Shown: positions 17,082 through 25,390 of the stretch, one piece after another
Layout: each line of letters opens with the position of its first letter
Position numbering within the stretch: position 1 is the stretch's first letter
From: Mucilaginibacter straminoryzae
GTDB lineage: Bacteria > Bacteroidota > Bacteroidia > Sphingobacteriales > Sphingobacteriaceae
Assembly (NCBI RefSeq): GCF_022953055.1
Contig: NZ_JALJEJ010000002.1
Location: 434,001 to 498,000 of the forward strand
Direction: 5' to 3'
DNA length: 64,000 bases
Translations under genes and position numbers: made by a program
Notes under the pieces: model-generated
Told to the model about the DNA's origin: nothing
The model's input: only the letters and a program-made list of their open reading frames with translations
Database searches by the model: none

Positions 17082-17163
17082 GCGAATTTGAAATGTGCGC
17101 GTAATTATCAATAGGCAATTAAATCGCCTTGGCTTTGTTTGCACGCGTTACAAACGCGCGCGA
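17082..17163 (+). repeat. CGCG-type palindromic element, diverged copy
   Basis: Has the three-part plan of the intact elements: left imperfect palindrome GCGAATTTGAAATGTGCGCG, central AGGCAATTAAATCGCC and right part CACGCGTTACAAACGCGCGC. It overlaps the left end of the second 187-bp repeat, showing that the long repeat carried a half-element with it. Confidence 0.75.
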
Positions 17164-17326
17164 GTATTTGATTAGAGGCTTTTAACTTTCAGTAAAACAG
17201 AGATGCTTCGACAAGCTCAGCATGACAAGGTGGATAATATTTCTATAATTTGTCACCCTGAGCTTGTCGAAGGGTTGTTTTTCCGGGTCTGTTAGAAACC
17301 CCTCCCTAACCCTCCCCAAAGGGGAG
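17140..17326 (+). repeat. 187-bp direct repeat, copy 2, with internal long hairpin
   Basis: Second copy of 16879-17065; the inverted 23-mers are at 17206-17228 and 17250-17272. The copies stay alike through the hairpin and the CTCCCC/GGGGAG element, then diverge. Confidence 0.9.
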
Positions 17327-17349
17327 GATACCTTTAACCAGTAAATTAT

Positions 17350-17425
17350 CTCGCGCATTTGAAATACGTGCGTAACTTTTACTGACTTTTGAATCGTCTG
17401 GCGTATGTACGTGCATTACGGCCGA
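17350..17425 (+). repeat. CGCG-type palindromic element, strongly degenerate copy
   Basis: TCGCGCATTTGAAATACGTG and GACTTTTGAATCGTC are recognisable, the right palindrome is lost. The following sequence to 17640 contains GTCATT/TCATTAG tracts (about 17595-17635, again 17751-17780). A 71-codon frame at 17389-17604 is judged not to be a gene. Confidence 0.55.
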
Positions 17426-17654
17426 CCGCAAATTTGCTAGTTTCTTTAAAAAACTGTCAAAATAATGGCGGTAAACCTAACTTAAAAGTTAGCAAACCTA
17501 TGGCCGGGGCGGTAAATGTGGCGAATGTGGTAAACACGGTGAATGCGGCAGACGTGGCGAACTGGTTTTTGCCAGCCAGGCAGGCTTTCGTTATTAGTCA
17601 TTGATCATTGGGTCATTGGTCATTAATCATTAGTCAACAAACAAAGTGTGCCCG

Positions 17655-17742
17655 TATCGCGCGAATTTGAAATGCGTGCGTAATTACAAGTTGACGATTG
17701 AATCGTCGCTGCTTTTTTGCACGCGTTACAAACGCGCGCAAG
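17655..17742 (+). repeat. CGCG-type palindromic element, intact copy 1
   Basis: 88 bp in three parts: imperfect palindrome GCGCGAATTTGAAATGCGTG, a central perfect-arm palindrome GACGATTGAATCGTC, and a right imperfect palindrome CACGCGTTACAAACGCGCGC. The element has almost the same sequence as 17785-17872 at an offset of 130 bp. Confidence 0.88.
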
Positions 17743-17784
17743 TGACATCAATAGTCATTAGTTATTAGTCATTTGTCATTGTCC

Positions 17785-17872
17785 TATCGCGCGCATTTGA
17801 AATGCGTGCGTAATTATAAGTTGACGATTAAATCGTCGCTGCTTTTTTGCACGCGTTATAAACGCGCGCAAG
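17785..17872 (+). repeat. CGCG-type palindromic element, intact copy 2
   Basis: Best-preserved copy: GCGCGCATTTGAAATGCGTG, then GACGATTAAATCGTC, then CACGCGTTATAAACGCGCGC. The last 20 bases occur exactly at 7725-7744 and 7925-7944, more than 10 kb away, which ties the two repeat tracts to one family. No ORF or transposase is linked to it. Confidence 0.88.
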
Positions 17873-17916
17873 AGTGTCCAAACAAAACACCCTATTATTG
17901 AATTATAAAAACAGTT

Positions 17917-18195
17917 ATGGAAAGATTCGAAATAACCGTTGTAAGGGATAAAGAGATCATGCGCTTCCAGGTGGCAGACTACCTGCACCAGGAAGGCGAA
18001 CATTGTAAATTCGAAGTGTACAATAACGGCGATTTTATTGCCAGCTTTCAGCCCGATGCACACCAATTTTTGCACGTATGCAAGAACCCGGGCAAATTGG
18101 ACGAAGAAGTGCTGCACCTGATTGCCGACCAATTAGAGTTGCTACCGCACGACGGCAGGCGGGATGATACTGAATTGTTAAAAGATCAGGACTAA
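17917..18195 (+). CDS. Small conserved-looking protein of unknown function
   Basis: 92 residues, ATG at 17917 after an A-rich leader. Alternating polar/hydrophobic strands (ERFEITVVRDKEIMRFQV, CKFEVYNNGDFIASFQPD) and a C-terminal helix LDEEVLHLIADQLEL suggest a small alpha/beta fold. No family recognised. Its 3' end overlaps the 3' end of the convergent EamA gene by 18 bases. Confidence 0.65.
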   Translation: MERFEITVVRDKEIMRFQVADYLHQEGEHCKFEVYNNGDFIASFQPDAHQFLHVCKNPGKLDEEVLHLIADQLELLPHDGRRDDTELLKDQD

Positions 18196-18591
18196 AGTTC
18201 CGCTGATGATAAGCACTGCCCCGATAGCGTTTTTCCAGGTCAGCGGTTCACCCAGGAAAATGACGGACAAGGCAATGGCCAGTGCAACGCTCAGTTTATC
18301 CACCGGGGCCACCTGCGAAACCTCGCCTAACTGCAAGGCCCTGAAATAAAATATCCATGACAGCCCGGTTGCCAGTCCGGAAAGGATAATAAACGTCCAG
18401 TTGGTTTTGGTGAGTGTGGCAATTTCACTGGCCTGGTTTTTAAAAATCACTATCGCCCAGGCGGTGATCAGGATCACAACCGTACGGATAGCCGTAGCCA
18501 GGTCTGAGTTGACACCCTTAATTCCAATTTTAGCAAATATTGCCGTCAGCGCAGCAAACAGCGCCGAAAGCAAGGCATAGATCCACCACAT
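18178..18591 (-). CDS. EamA/DMT-superfamily transporter, single-repeat (half-size)
   Basis: 137 residues from the ATG at 18591 (MWWIYALLSALFAA). A longer frame begins at 18627, but its extra codons lie inside the terminator hairpin of the upstream gene, so the inner start is preferred. Five membrane helices make one EamA repeat (FAKIGIKGVNSDLATAIRT, FYFRALQLGEVSQVAPVDKL, AIALSVIFLGEPLTWKNAIG). Single-repeat members probably work as dimers; substrate unknown. Confidence 0.88.
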   Translation of the reverse strand: MWWIYALLSALFAALTAIFAKIGIKGVNSDLATAIRTVVILITAWAIVIFKNQASEIATLTKTNWTFIILSGLATGLSWIFYFRALQLGEVSQVAPVDKLSVALAIALSVIFLGEPLTWKNAIGAVLIISGTLVLIF

Positions 18592-18603
18592 GATGTAAAA
18601 TAC

Positions 18604-18633
18604 AAAAAAGCCCATACAACGCTGCATGGGCTT
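18604..18633 (-). terminator. Intrinsic terminator after the peroxiredoxin gene
   Basis: On the minus strand a perfect 8-bp stem (AAGCCCAT/ATGGGCTT) closes a 10-base loop and is followed by TTTTTT. It sits 21 bases past the peroxiredoxin stop codon and just ahead of the EamA start, separating the two transcription units. Confidence 0.9.
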
Positions 18634-18653
18634 ATAAATATTGTTCCTGAAAA

Positions 18654-19289
18654 TTACTTGTTTGGCTGCGGGGTCAAGCGCAGGTATGGCTTTACCTCGA
18701 TGTGGCCTTTAGGGAACTTCGCAGGTATTTCCTCATTCTTAATACTTGGTACAATCACTACGTTTTCGCCTTCTTTCCAGTCGGCCGGAGTAGCTACGCT
18801 GTAGTTGGCGGTTAATTGCAAAGAGTCGATCACGCGCAGGATTTCCTGGAAATTACGGCCGGTAGACGCCGGGTAAGTAATAATCAGTTTAATAGTTTTA
18901 TCCGGCGCGATGATGAACAATGAACGTACTGTTGCGGTAAGCGAAGCATTCGGGTGGATCATGTCATAAGCTTCGGCAATTTCGCGGTTTTCATCGGCAA
19001 TGATCGGGAAATTAACTTCTACGTTTTGCGTTTCGTTAATGTCCTTGATCCAGCCTTTGTGCGATTCTACCGAATCAACACTCAACGCCGCCACCTTTAC
19101 ATTGCGCTTGTCAAACTCTTCTTTCAGCGAAGCTGTACGGCCAAGCTCGGTGGTACAAACCGGTGTATAATCGGCAGGGTGCGAGAATAATACGCCCCAG
19201 CTATCGCCTAAAAATTCGTAAAAATCTATTTCCCCTTCAGAGGTTTGCGCTTTAAAGTTTGGCGCTTTATCGCCTAATCGTAAACTCAT
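18654..19289 (-). CDS. 1-Cys peroxiredoxin (Prx6/AhpC-TSA family)
   Basis: 211 residues from the ATG at 19289 (MSLRLGDKAP), selected over an upstream ATG because the family begins here and a promoter lies between them. Active-site Cys45 in HPADYTPVCTTELG; the catalytic Arg motif SLTATVRSLFIIAP is present, and the long C-terminal extension (about 160-211, ending PYLRLTPQP) is the Prx6 type. Reduces hydrogen peroxide and organic hydroperoxides in the cytosol. Own promoter and terminator, so monocistronic. Confidence 0.95.
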   Translation of the reverse strand: MSLRLGDKAPNFKAQTSEGEIDFYEFLGDSWGVLFSHPADYTPVCTTELGRTASLKEEFDKRNVKVAALSVDSVESHKGWIKDINETQNVEVNFPIIADENREIAEAYDMIHPNASLTATVRSLFIIAPDKTIKLIITYPASTGRNFQEILRVIDSLQLTANYSVATPADWKEGENVVIVPSIKNEEIPAKFPKGHIEVKPYLRLTPQPNK

Positions 19290-19333
19290 AACTTTATTAT
19301 TTAGTTGATGGTAATCGGGTTGATGTTCGCCAG

Positions 19334-19366
19334 CAAATATAAAATAAGCGATCAAAAAGTCTACAA
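19334..19366 (-). promoter_or_regulatory. Bacteroidota-type promoter of the peroxiredoxin gene
   Basis: On the minus strand TTG (19364-19366) is followed after 22 bases by TATATTTG (19334-19341), an exact match to TAnnTTTG at the spacing known for the primary sigma factor of this phylum. The start codon is about 45 bases downstream. Confidence 0.75.
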
Positions 19367-19412
19367 AATCAGTAGAATTATTTCAAGGATATGACGCGCG
19401 GATTAAACTCCT

Positions 19413-20216
19413 TTAATTGCCGTTCAAACGCCCCCGGTATTCCTTCAACGCCCGCACAATAGACTGCACAATGGCATTCTGCCCCTCGGCTGAATTCAAG
19501 TATCCCTCCTCGTCTACATTATTAATAAACCCGGTTTCCACCAAAACGGCAGGCATAGCGCTGTGCGCCAGTACCAGTACCCCCTGCTCTTTTACCCCCA
19601 GGCTATGGCGGTTGTCATTCTCCTTCAACTCGTCATTCACCAGCGTACCGAACAGGATACTTTGTTTGCGGTACTTCAGCATGTAATTATTCAGAATAAT
19701 GGCTGCCGCAGGCGAAGTAGGATCGTAATCGCTGTACTTGGTTTTGTAATCCTTCTCAATAAAAATAGAAGCATTCTCGCGGATGGCCTCGCGCTGCTCG
19801 CCGCTACGATGGAAACCGTAAACCAGCAACAATACGCCTTTATCTTTCCCATGAGCATAAGGCGATGAATTACAGTGAATAGAAATATACAGTTGCCCAC
19901 GGTTGCTATTGGCAATATGGGCGCGTTCATTCAACGGGATGAAAACGTCTGTCTTGCGCGTCATGATGGTACGCATCTCCGGCATCTGATCGTTAATGGC
20001 TTTCTCCAGTTTTAAAGCGATGGATAAGGCCACGTTCTTTTCAACAGAAAATGCACCATGCGCACCGGGATCTTTACCGCCATGCCCGGCATCTATCACA
20101 ATCGTGTTAAAACGATATTGGGTGGTATCGGTTCGGGGCTTAAACGCACTCAGTAAAACACCAAGAAAAAGAAGTATAAAGGTTAAAGGATATAAGCGTT
20201 TTTTACTTTCCGTCAT
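19413..20216 (-). CDS. N-acetylmuramoyl-L-alanine amidase (Amidase_3)
   Basis: 267 residues with an N-terminal membrane/signal segment (about 9-25). Zinc-site motifs: VIDAGHGGKDPG (His45), ISIHCNSSPYAHGKDKG with the second His, and the catalytic Glu in AVLVETGFINNVDE. Amidases of this type cut the bond between N-acetylmuramic acid and the peptide stem during cell separation and wall turnover. Followed downstream by the peroxiredoxin promoter, so not in operon with it. Confidence 0.95.
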   Translation of the reverse strand: MTESKKRLYPLTFILLFLGVLLSAFKPRTDTTQYRFNTIVIDAGHGGKDPGAHGAFSVEKNVALSIALKLEKAINDQMPEMRTIMTRKTDVFIPLNERAHIANSNRGQLYISIHCNSSPYAHGKDKGVLLLVYGFHRSGEQREAIRENASIFIEKDYKTKYSDYDPTSPAAAIILNNYMLKYRKQSILFGTLVNDELKENDNRHSLGVKEQGVLVLAHSAMPAVLVETGFINNVDEEGYLNSAEGQNAIVQSIVRALKEYRGRLNGN

Positions 20217-20322
20217 TTCTTAATAGTTGTACAAAAATGGCATAAAAAATTAGTTAACAAAGCGATTTACAGCATAATTACCGTCACAAGCAACTCCCAT
20301 CCCGAAGTTCCAAAGCATGATG

Positions 20323-21270
20323 CTACTTCAGCAGCACACGGGTAGCACCATAGCCGAATTTCTCTTTCTGGGCATCCATAAACGTTTGCACTTTGGGGTG
20401 TTTGCTTAGCTGCTTATGCAGCTCGTGCCGCAATATGCCGTTACCCGCACCATGTATAAAAACAATGGCAGGTAATTGGTGAACAATTGCTGCATCCAGG
20501 CTTTTACGGAAATGGTTCAACTGAATGTTCAAAATTTCGCTGCTGCCGAGAAACTGGTAATCGTTACGCAGTTTTTCTATATGCAGGTCTACTTCGCTAT
20601 TTGGCCGTTCCAGGCTCACTTTTTCTTCTGCCGGTTTAAAAAAGCTTTCTTTCAGTTTTTCGGGGTCTATTTTTAACTCGGGCTGGTCGAGGCGGAAAAG
20701 CCATCCACCCTTATTTAAAACAGGTACCTGCTTTTTAGCGCCGGAGAAATCCTTCGCTTTAAATTTTTCCTCAAAACGGATGGCAGCGGGGCGTTTTACG
20801 TTATACGGTGTGTAGAATATCACCTCGAGATCGAAATTAGGCCAAAGTTGCAGATCACCCAGTTGTGCGGAGTAGAATTTAACGGACGATGTGGGTTCAA
20901 CAATACCTGAAAACTCGCCCTTAAATACCTGATCCTTTTGCGTTGTTAACGCAGCAAGTAGTTTAAACGAGGTTTGGTTAACTAGATGAAAATGTACCAC
21001 GGATTGCGCACGTTCGTCAGGGATGGCGGCAAGAAATACACCTTCCTTAACAAATGCTGCGGGGACGGTACCGGTTATATTTGTATCCTCTGCCTTAGCC
21101 TGCCCTTTAGCGGCGTGTCCGTGTACAGCCGTTACCTTCGAAGCCAGTACCGGTATCTCAAAGTCATCATCTCCGGTTACGCCAATCATCTGGTCGTCAA
21201 AAATCCGCGTTACATATCCTTCACGGTTTTCTTCAACAAACCTTACAAAATCACCTAATTTCCATTTCAT
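20323..21270 (-). CDS. DUF2027 protein with C-terminal Smr domain
   Basis: 315 residues from the ATG at 21270 (MKWKLGDFVRFVEENREGYV); another ATG is available six codons upstream. N-terminal beta-rich DUF2027 part (to about 230), then an Smr domain (about 235-315) with EVDLHIEKLRND and the HGAGNGILRHEL motif, the nuclease-like signature of the MutS2 C-terminal domain. The role of stand-alone Smr proteins in Bacteroidota is not settled; RNA or DNA nicking is likely. It follows the 92-residue gene directly, so they are co-transcribed. Confidence 0.9.
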   Translation of the reverse strand: MKWKLGDFVRFVEENREGYVTRIFDDQMIGVTGDDDFEIPVLASKVTAVHGHAAKGQAKAEDTNITGTVPAAFVKEGVFLAAIPDERAQSVVHFHLVNQTSFKLLAALTTQKDQVFKGEFSGIVEPTSSVKFYSAQLGDLQLWPNFDLEVIFYTPYNVKRPAAIRFEEKFKAKDFSGAKKQVPVLNKGGWLFRLDQPELKIDPEKLKESFFKPAEEKVSLERPNSEVDLHIEKLRNDYQFLGSSEILNIQLNHFRKSLDAAIVHQLPAIVFIHGAGNGILRHELHKQLSKHPKVQTFMDAQKEKFGYGATRVLLK

Positions 21271-21288
21271 TGGCAGCAAAGTTAACAT

Positions 21289-21567
21289 TTAACTTAAACC
21301 CGTATAGCTGCTAATGGCAGCACCGATTTTTTCAACCACCTCATCATCAAGGGCACCCTCCTGTTGCTCCCAGCATTCCGGCTCGTCGCAGGTTTTAGCG
21401 AGCGTTCCCAAATGCTCATTACCTGAAACAACAATATATTGATCAGTACAGGGTACTACCAACATGTTTACGTAATCACCGGTATCGTATAGGTCTACTT
21501 CGATATGGAATGATTCTTCGGGCGCTTCGCCAGGTTCATTTTCAAATTCGTCTAAGTAATCTGTCAT
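21289..21567 (-). CDS. Small acidic protein of unknown function
   Basis: 92 residues, very acidic (DEFENEPGEAPEESFHIEVD). Two Cys lie in LAKTCDEPECWEQQ. No domain recognised. The stop codon is immediately next to an ATG of the DUF2027-Smr frame, so the pair is almost certainly one operon. Could be a regulatory or chaperone-like partner, but nothing in the sequence shows this. Confidence 0.7.
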   Translation of the reverse strand: MTDYLDEFENEPGEAPEESFHIEVDLYDTGDYVNMLVVPCTDQYIVVSGNEHLGTLAKTCDEPECWEQQEGALDDEVVEKIGAAISSYTGLS

Positions 21568-21740
21568 TAGCAGCTTAACAAATAAAAAGCAGATGGGTTG
21601 TAGCTGGTTTCTTTTTTAAAAGGAAGTGCCGGGGGTATCACGAGTTAAAACAATTAAACATCCTTCGGCGTTTGACCGTTGACTATACATCCAATATTCT
21701 TTTCGCTCTCACTTGATTTAAAATATAAAACGTCATCATT

Positions 21741-22247
21741 ATGAAAAACGACTTTCTTCCCCCCGATCCTACTACCCCAAGGGAACTATTAATTTACTAT
21801 CTGAACCGGATCTATGATGGTAAAACTTATATTAAAGACTGTGTCCCGGTACTGAAAGGCATTACCAACCATAAGACCCTACAGCTGGCGCTTGACGAAA
21901 TGGTGGAAGATGTGCACAAGCAGTTGAACCGTATGTCGGACATTTACGATTTGCTGAATGAAAAACCTGCAAAAGTAATTGATACGCCGATGAGCAAATT
22001 AATTAAAAATGCCTGCGAACTACGTAATACTAAGGGTACCGATATCTTGAACGATGTTGATATTATGATCCATATGCAGTTGGTAGAGCATGTAAATATC
22101 ATTTCTTACCGTATGATGAAAAAGCTAGCCACTTCATTAAAATTGCCGCAGGTAGAGCAATTACTGATCGAATGCTTTGATGAGTCTAAAGAAGACGACC
22201 AGTTATTCAAGGCCATCACGGACGAGTACCTGTCAGAAAAAGTATAA
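21741..22247 (+). CDS. Ferritin-like DUF892 (YciE/YciF-type) protein
   Basis: 168 residues, all helical. The pattern PRELLIYYLNRIYDGKTYI, LQLALDEMVEDVHKQL and MIHMQLVEHVNIISYRM gives the paired Glu/His positions expected of a four-helix bundle related to DUF892. Metal ligation is only partly conserved to the eye. In enterobacteria YciE/F are stress-induced; the role is unclear. Monocistronic with its own terminator. Confidence 0.75.
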   Translation: MKNDFLPPDPTTPRELLIYYLNRIYDGKTYIKDCVPVLKGITNHKTLQLALDEMVEDVHKQLNRMSDIYDLLNEKPAKVIDTPMSKLIKNACELRNTKGTDILNDVDIMIHMQLVEHVNIISYRMMKKLATSLKLPQVEQLLIECFDESKEDDQLFKAITDEYLSEKV

Positions 22248-22256
22248 AAAAGAAAA

Positions 22257-22280
22257 GCCGGGCTTAACAGCCCGGCCTTC
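22257..22280 (+). terminator. Intrinsic-terminator-like hairpin after the DUF892 gene
   Basis: GCCGGGCT-TAAC-AGCCCGGC, a perfect 8-bp stem ten bases after the stop, followed by CTTCATT. The T-tract is short, so termination may be partial. Confidence 0.75.
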
Positions 22281-22404
22281 ATTCATAGTCATTTAATACC
22301 CCTATTAAAATAACTGCACAAAACAATGAAAAATTCCGTTGAAAAACAACTTCTGGTTAAAATTTCCTGTTTTTAGCTGTTATATTTAACAGCGCATTAA
22401 TTTA

Positions 22405-22758
22405 TTACGACTGCTGTATAGAGCTATTCCACTCATTAGCTGTGCTTTTAACTGCATCTTTAGCATCATTTACTTTGCCTTGAGCAGCGTCTACAGCCTG
22501 ATCGCGCAGGTCTGTTGCATCACCAACAATGTCGCTAAACTTATTTTTGGCTTTATCTACCACGTTTGAGCTGTATTGCTTAATGTCATCAACGGTAGTC
22601 TGCGCCTGATTTTTAGCTTTGTCGAATAAATCGTTTACATAATCGGCAATGTCTTCCCTTAACTCTGAACCGCTTTCGGGAGCAAGTAATAAACCTATTG
22701 CCGCACCTGCTGCAGCTCCGATTAAGAGGGCTGCTATTACTTTTGATTGATCTTTCAT
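22405..22758 (-). CDS. YtxH-domain protein
   Basis: 117 residues. One N-terminal glycine-rich hydrophobic segment (VIAALLIGAAAGAAIGLLLAPESGSELR) is the YtxH signature; the rest is a long amphipathic helix with repeats of DKAKN/DAAQGKVND. A general-stress-associated membrane protein of unknown function. Neighbours do not suggest an operon. Confidence 0.9.
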   Translation of the reverse strand: MKDQSKVIAALLIGAAAGAAIGLLLAPESGSELREDIADYVNDLFDKAKNQAQTTVDDIKQYSSNVVDKAKNKFSDIVGDATDLRDQAVDAAQGKVNDAKDAVKSTANEWNSSIQQS

Positions 22759-22850
22759 GTTTCTATACTTTTGAGTAGATGAATTATGTAGTTAACAATG
22801 AGAGCGATGTACGGTTTGTTAAAATATAAAAAACGCTAAACCAAATACGA

Positions 22851-24287
22851 TTAGTTCGCAGCTTGCAGCGCAAAACAAAACGCAGAACCAGATTTCTTTT
22901 CGCTGCTCACCCAGATACGGCCCTCGTGCCGGCGAATAATTTCCGAAGCTACGTATAAGCCGATGCCAAAGCCAGAGAAAGTCTGTTCGTTGCGGCCCTC
23001 TACCCGGTAAAACCTATTAAAAACTTTATACTGCTCATCTTCGTTGATGCCGATCCCATAGTCCCTTACGGTAACTATCACTTCGTTATCCACCCTGCCA
23101 AGGTGCACATCGATACGATCTGCTCCAGGTGAATATTTTACGGCATTGGTTAAAAAATTAGTGATCACCTGCGCAAGGCGGTCACGGTCGGCATTTACTT
23201 TTAGTTCGCTTTCTTCGGTAAATACAATATCGTGCTGGGTTGTGGTATGCTGTACTTCATCAATGGTTTCACGAAGCAGTTCGTTCAACACAAAAACCTC
23301 TTTGTTCAGGCTCAGTCGGCCGCTTTCTATCTTGGATATATCCAGCAAATCTGTGATCAGCCTGGTCAGCTTATTGATCTGCTTATTAACCGTCGTGAGT
23401 GATTTCTGAAGAAATTCGTCATCGGTATCATTTTTATACATGCTGATCAGCAATTGTACGTAGGCTTTAATAGAAGTGATGGGCGTTTTTAGTTCATGGC
23501 TGGCCATCCCGATAAACTCGTTCTTCATCTCTTCAGATTCTTTTCTTAACGTAATATCGGTGCAGGAGCCAACATAACCGGCAAACTTGCCTTCAAAAGT
23601 ATAATAAGGCTTACCCGTAGCGGCTACCCATTGTAACCGTCCGTCCGCACGTTTTATCCTGAAATCAATCTCGAATTGTTTACGGGTGTTAAAACCGCTG
23701 ATGAACCAGCTTATGACGTTTTCTCTGTCTGCATTCACCACACATTCCAGCCATCCTTTCCCCAAGTGTTCTTCGGGCGGTTTGCCTGTCCAGTCTACCC
23801 ATGTTTGGTTTACAAAAGTCACGTCTGCATGGGTATCAATCATCCATAAACCTGTGGCAGCAGCATCGGTAATATTCTTCAGCAGCAACTGATGCTCGCC
23901 TACCTCGCGATTCCGCAATACGCGTTCGGTGACATTATAACCCTGAACTATTACGTAAGTCTCGTTTTCGGCTAACTGATAAGGCCATGCCACCCAATCG
24001 AACCAGATGGTTCCGGTTTTTCCAACTAACGGTGTTTCGTAACGATAAAGCGTTTGCCCGGTGCGTCTGATCTCGGCTACAGATTCCTGAAAGTCGACCT
24101 GATTTGGAAATTCAGCACCATTACGCGATTCGATACCCGACATTAGCGTATGAAAAGCTTCATTTGCTTTTATAACGGTGCCATTGGTGATATCAAAAAC
24201 AGCAGTAAGACCAGGATTCTGCATTAGGGCTGCGAACTGATCTGTCTGTGTTTCTTTATATGGCGAATTGCCTGATTCTAATATCAT
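22851..24287 (-). CDS. PAS-domain sensor histidine kinase (soluble, hybrid-free)
   Basis: 478 residues, no membrane segment. Two PAS domains (about 20-125 and 130-250, with PAC-type CTDITLRKE), HisKA (His264 in FIGMASHELKTPITS) and HATPase_c (N box VITNFLTNAVKYSPGA, G1 VRDYGIGI, FSGFGIGLYVASEII). All catalytic boxes are intact. No response-regulator gene is adjacent, so it is an orphan kinase in this window. Likely cytosolic sensor of redox or small ligands; the signal is unknown. Confidence 0.95.
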   Translation of the reverse strand: MILESGNSPYKETQTDQFAALMQNPGLTAVFDITNGTVIKANEAFHTLMSGIESRNGAEFPNQVDFQESVAEIRRTGQTLYRYETPLVGKTGTIWFDWVAWPYQLAENETYVIVQGYNVTERVLRNREVGEHQLLLKNITDAAATGLWMIDTHADVTFVNQTWVDWTGKPPEEHLGKGWLECVVNADRENVISWFISGFNTRKQFEIDFRIKRADGRLQWVAATGKPYYTFEGKFAGYVGSCTDITLRKESEEMKNEFIGMASHELKTPITSIKAYVQLLISMYKNDTDDEFLQKSLTTVNKQINKLTRLITDLLDISKIESGRLSLNKEVFVLNELLRETIDEVQHTTTQHDIVFTEESELKVNADRDRLAQVITNFLTNAVKYSPGADRIDVHLGRVDNEVIVTVRDYGIGINEDEQYKVFNRFYRVEGRNEQTFSGFGIGLYVASEIIRRHEGRIWVSSEKKSGSAFCFALQAAN

Positions 24288-24504
24288 AGCAGTTGTAACT
24301 TAGGTTTGACATTTCTTACGACCGGAGTTTTCGTTATTAGGCAACTGCAATTAACTTATTAAACACTCAATTTTAAAATAAAGTTATAATATTTAATAAA
24401 ATAGAAAAAACTTAACTTAAGAAAAACAAAGATATTGCCAATGCAATTCTTCGTTGAATAACTTTATTATTGCGTGTAAAACAATAAGCGTTTGAAAAAA
24501 CTGT

Positions 24505-24512
24505 TACTTTTG
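24505..24512 (+). promoter_or_regulatory. -7 box (TACTTTTG) of the 24529 gene
   Basis: Exact match to TAnnTTTG located 16 bases before the ATG. A TTG element at the normal distance is not evident, so the promoter may be weak or activator dependent. Confidence 0.5.
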
Positions 24513-24528
24513 AAGTTAAACTTAAAAA

Positions 24529-24894
24529 ATGAATAAAGCAATTATCGCCGCGCTGTTTTTTACAACCTTTACTGTAAAAGCATTTTGCCAAACAACCATC
24601 CCTGCTAAAGAAGCGGCAAAACATATTAATGAAACGGTTACCATTTGTGATAAGATTGCCGATGGCAGATACTTCGCAAACTCGCAGACAACTTTATTGA
24701 ACGTGGGAAATGTGCATCCTAACGAATTGCTGACACTGGTAATAAAAGGCGACGACCGTAAGAAGTTTGAACAGGAGCCCGAAAAATTTTTCCTGAACAA
24801 AAAGGTTTGCATTACCGGTAAGATCATTGATTTTAAAGGACGCCCGGAAATTGTAATTACGGAAGCTTCGCAGATTACGCTGGCTAAAGATTAA
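24529..24894 (+). CDS. Exported OB-fold-like protein
   Basis: 121 residues; signal peptide to about residue 20 (TVKAFCQTT). The mature part looks like a small OB fold: ITGKIIDFKGRPEIVI at the C-terminus and ETVTICDKIADGRYF at the start, as in exported nucleic-acid-binding-like proteins. Actual ligand unknown. Its 3' end overlaps the convergent membrane-protein gene by 11 bases. Confidence 0.75.
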   Translation: MNKAIIAALFFTTFTVKAFCQTTIPAKEAAKHINETVTICDKIADGRYFANSQTTLLNVGNVHPNELLTLVIKGDDRKKFEQEPEKFFLNKKVCITGKIIDFKGRPEIVITEASQITLAKD

Positions 24895-25339
24895 GCAAAC
24901 CGTGGTCAAATAAGATCAGCCCGCCCCAGATCAGGATAAATAACAGACTGCTGAGCACCGGCGAAAGATGCTGAAGCATACGGTTAAACAGGTTGGTATA
25001 AACTAAAGGGAATAGCCGTTCTTCTTCGGGCCCGTGGTTATAATTACAGTTCAGTTTATGCATCTGGATGAGCGACGCAATGACATCCCCGAGTATGAAC
25101 AGGGATATCAGGAAACCAATAATCGGGATAACCATTGCCAGGTTGCGTTCCTGCGCCAGCAGAAAAGCATTGGGTGCCTTTACAACAACCGTCGCGCTGT
25201 AGATACCAAACATAAAAGCCTGGCTGTTATTTAACCAGATGAGCCGCAGACCGATAGACAGATGATAATGGTTGATCTGGCCGCGGCTGGCGATATACAG
25301 TTCTGATACGGGTTGATTATTGATATTTTCTGCGGCCAT
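24884..25339 (-). CDS. Uncharacterised membrane protein
   Basis: 151 residues with two or three membrane helices (about 68-90 and 126-146 are clear, 38-55 weaker). A charged loop with NCNYNHGPEEERLF separates them. No family recognised. Transcribed from upstream of 25339, just 51 bases after the GAF-PAS gene, so possibly co-transcribed with it. Confidence 0.65.
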   Translation of the reverse strand: MAAENINNQPVSELYIASRGQINHYHLSIGLRLIWLNNSQAFMFGIYSATVVVKAPNAFLLAQERNLAMVIPIIGFLISLFILGDVIASLIQMHKLNCNYNHGPEEERLFPLVYTNLFNRMLQHLSPVLSSLLFILIWGGLILFDHGLLNL

Positions 25340-25390
25340 CGCAGTTTACAACAACCCGCAGTGTGAAGGGTTTTAAATACGTTCAGATGG

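Noticed and set aside
17389..17604. 71-codon frame in the repeat tract
   Set aside because: It is low in complexity (VANVVNTVNAADVANW), spans degenerate repeat sequence and has no plausible leader.
16849..17872. CRISPR array
   Set aside because: Repeat units are palindromic, of unequal spacing and diverged, with no uniform spacers and no cas genes.
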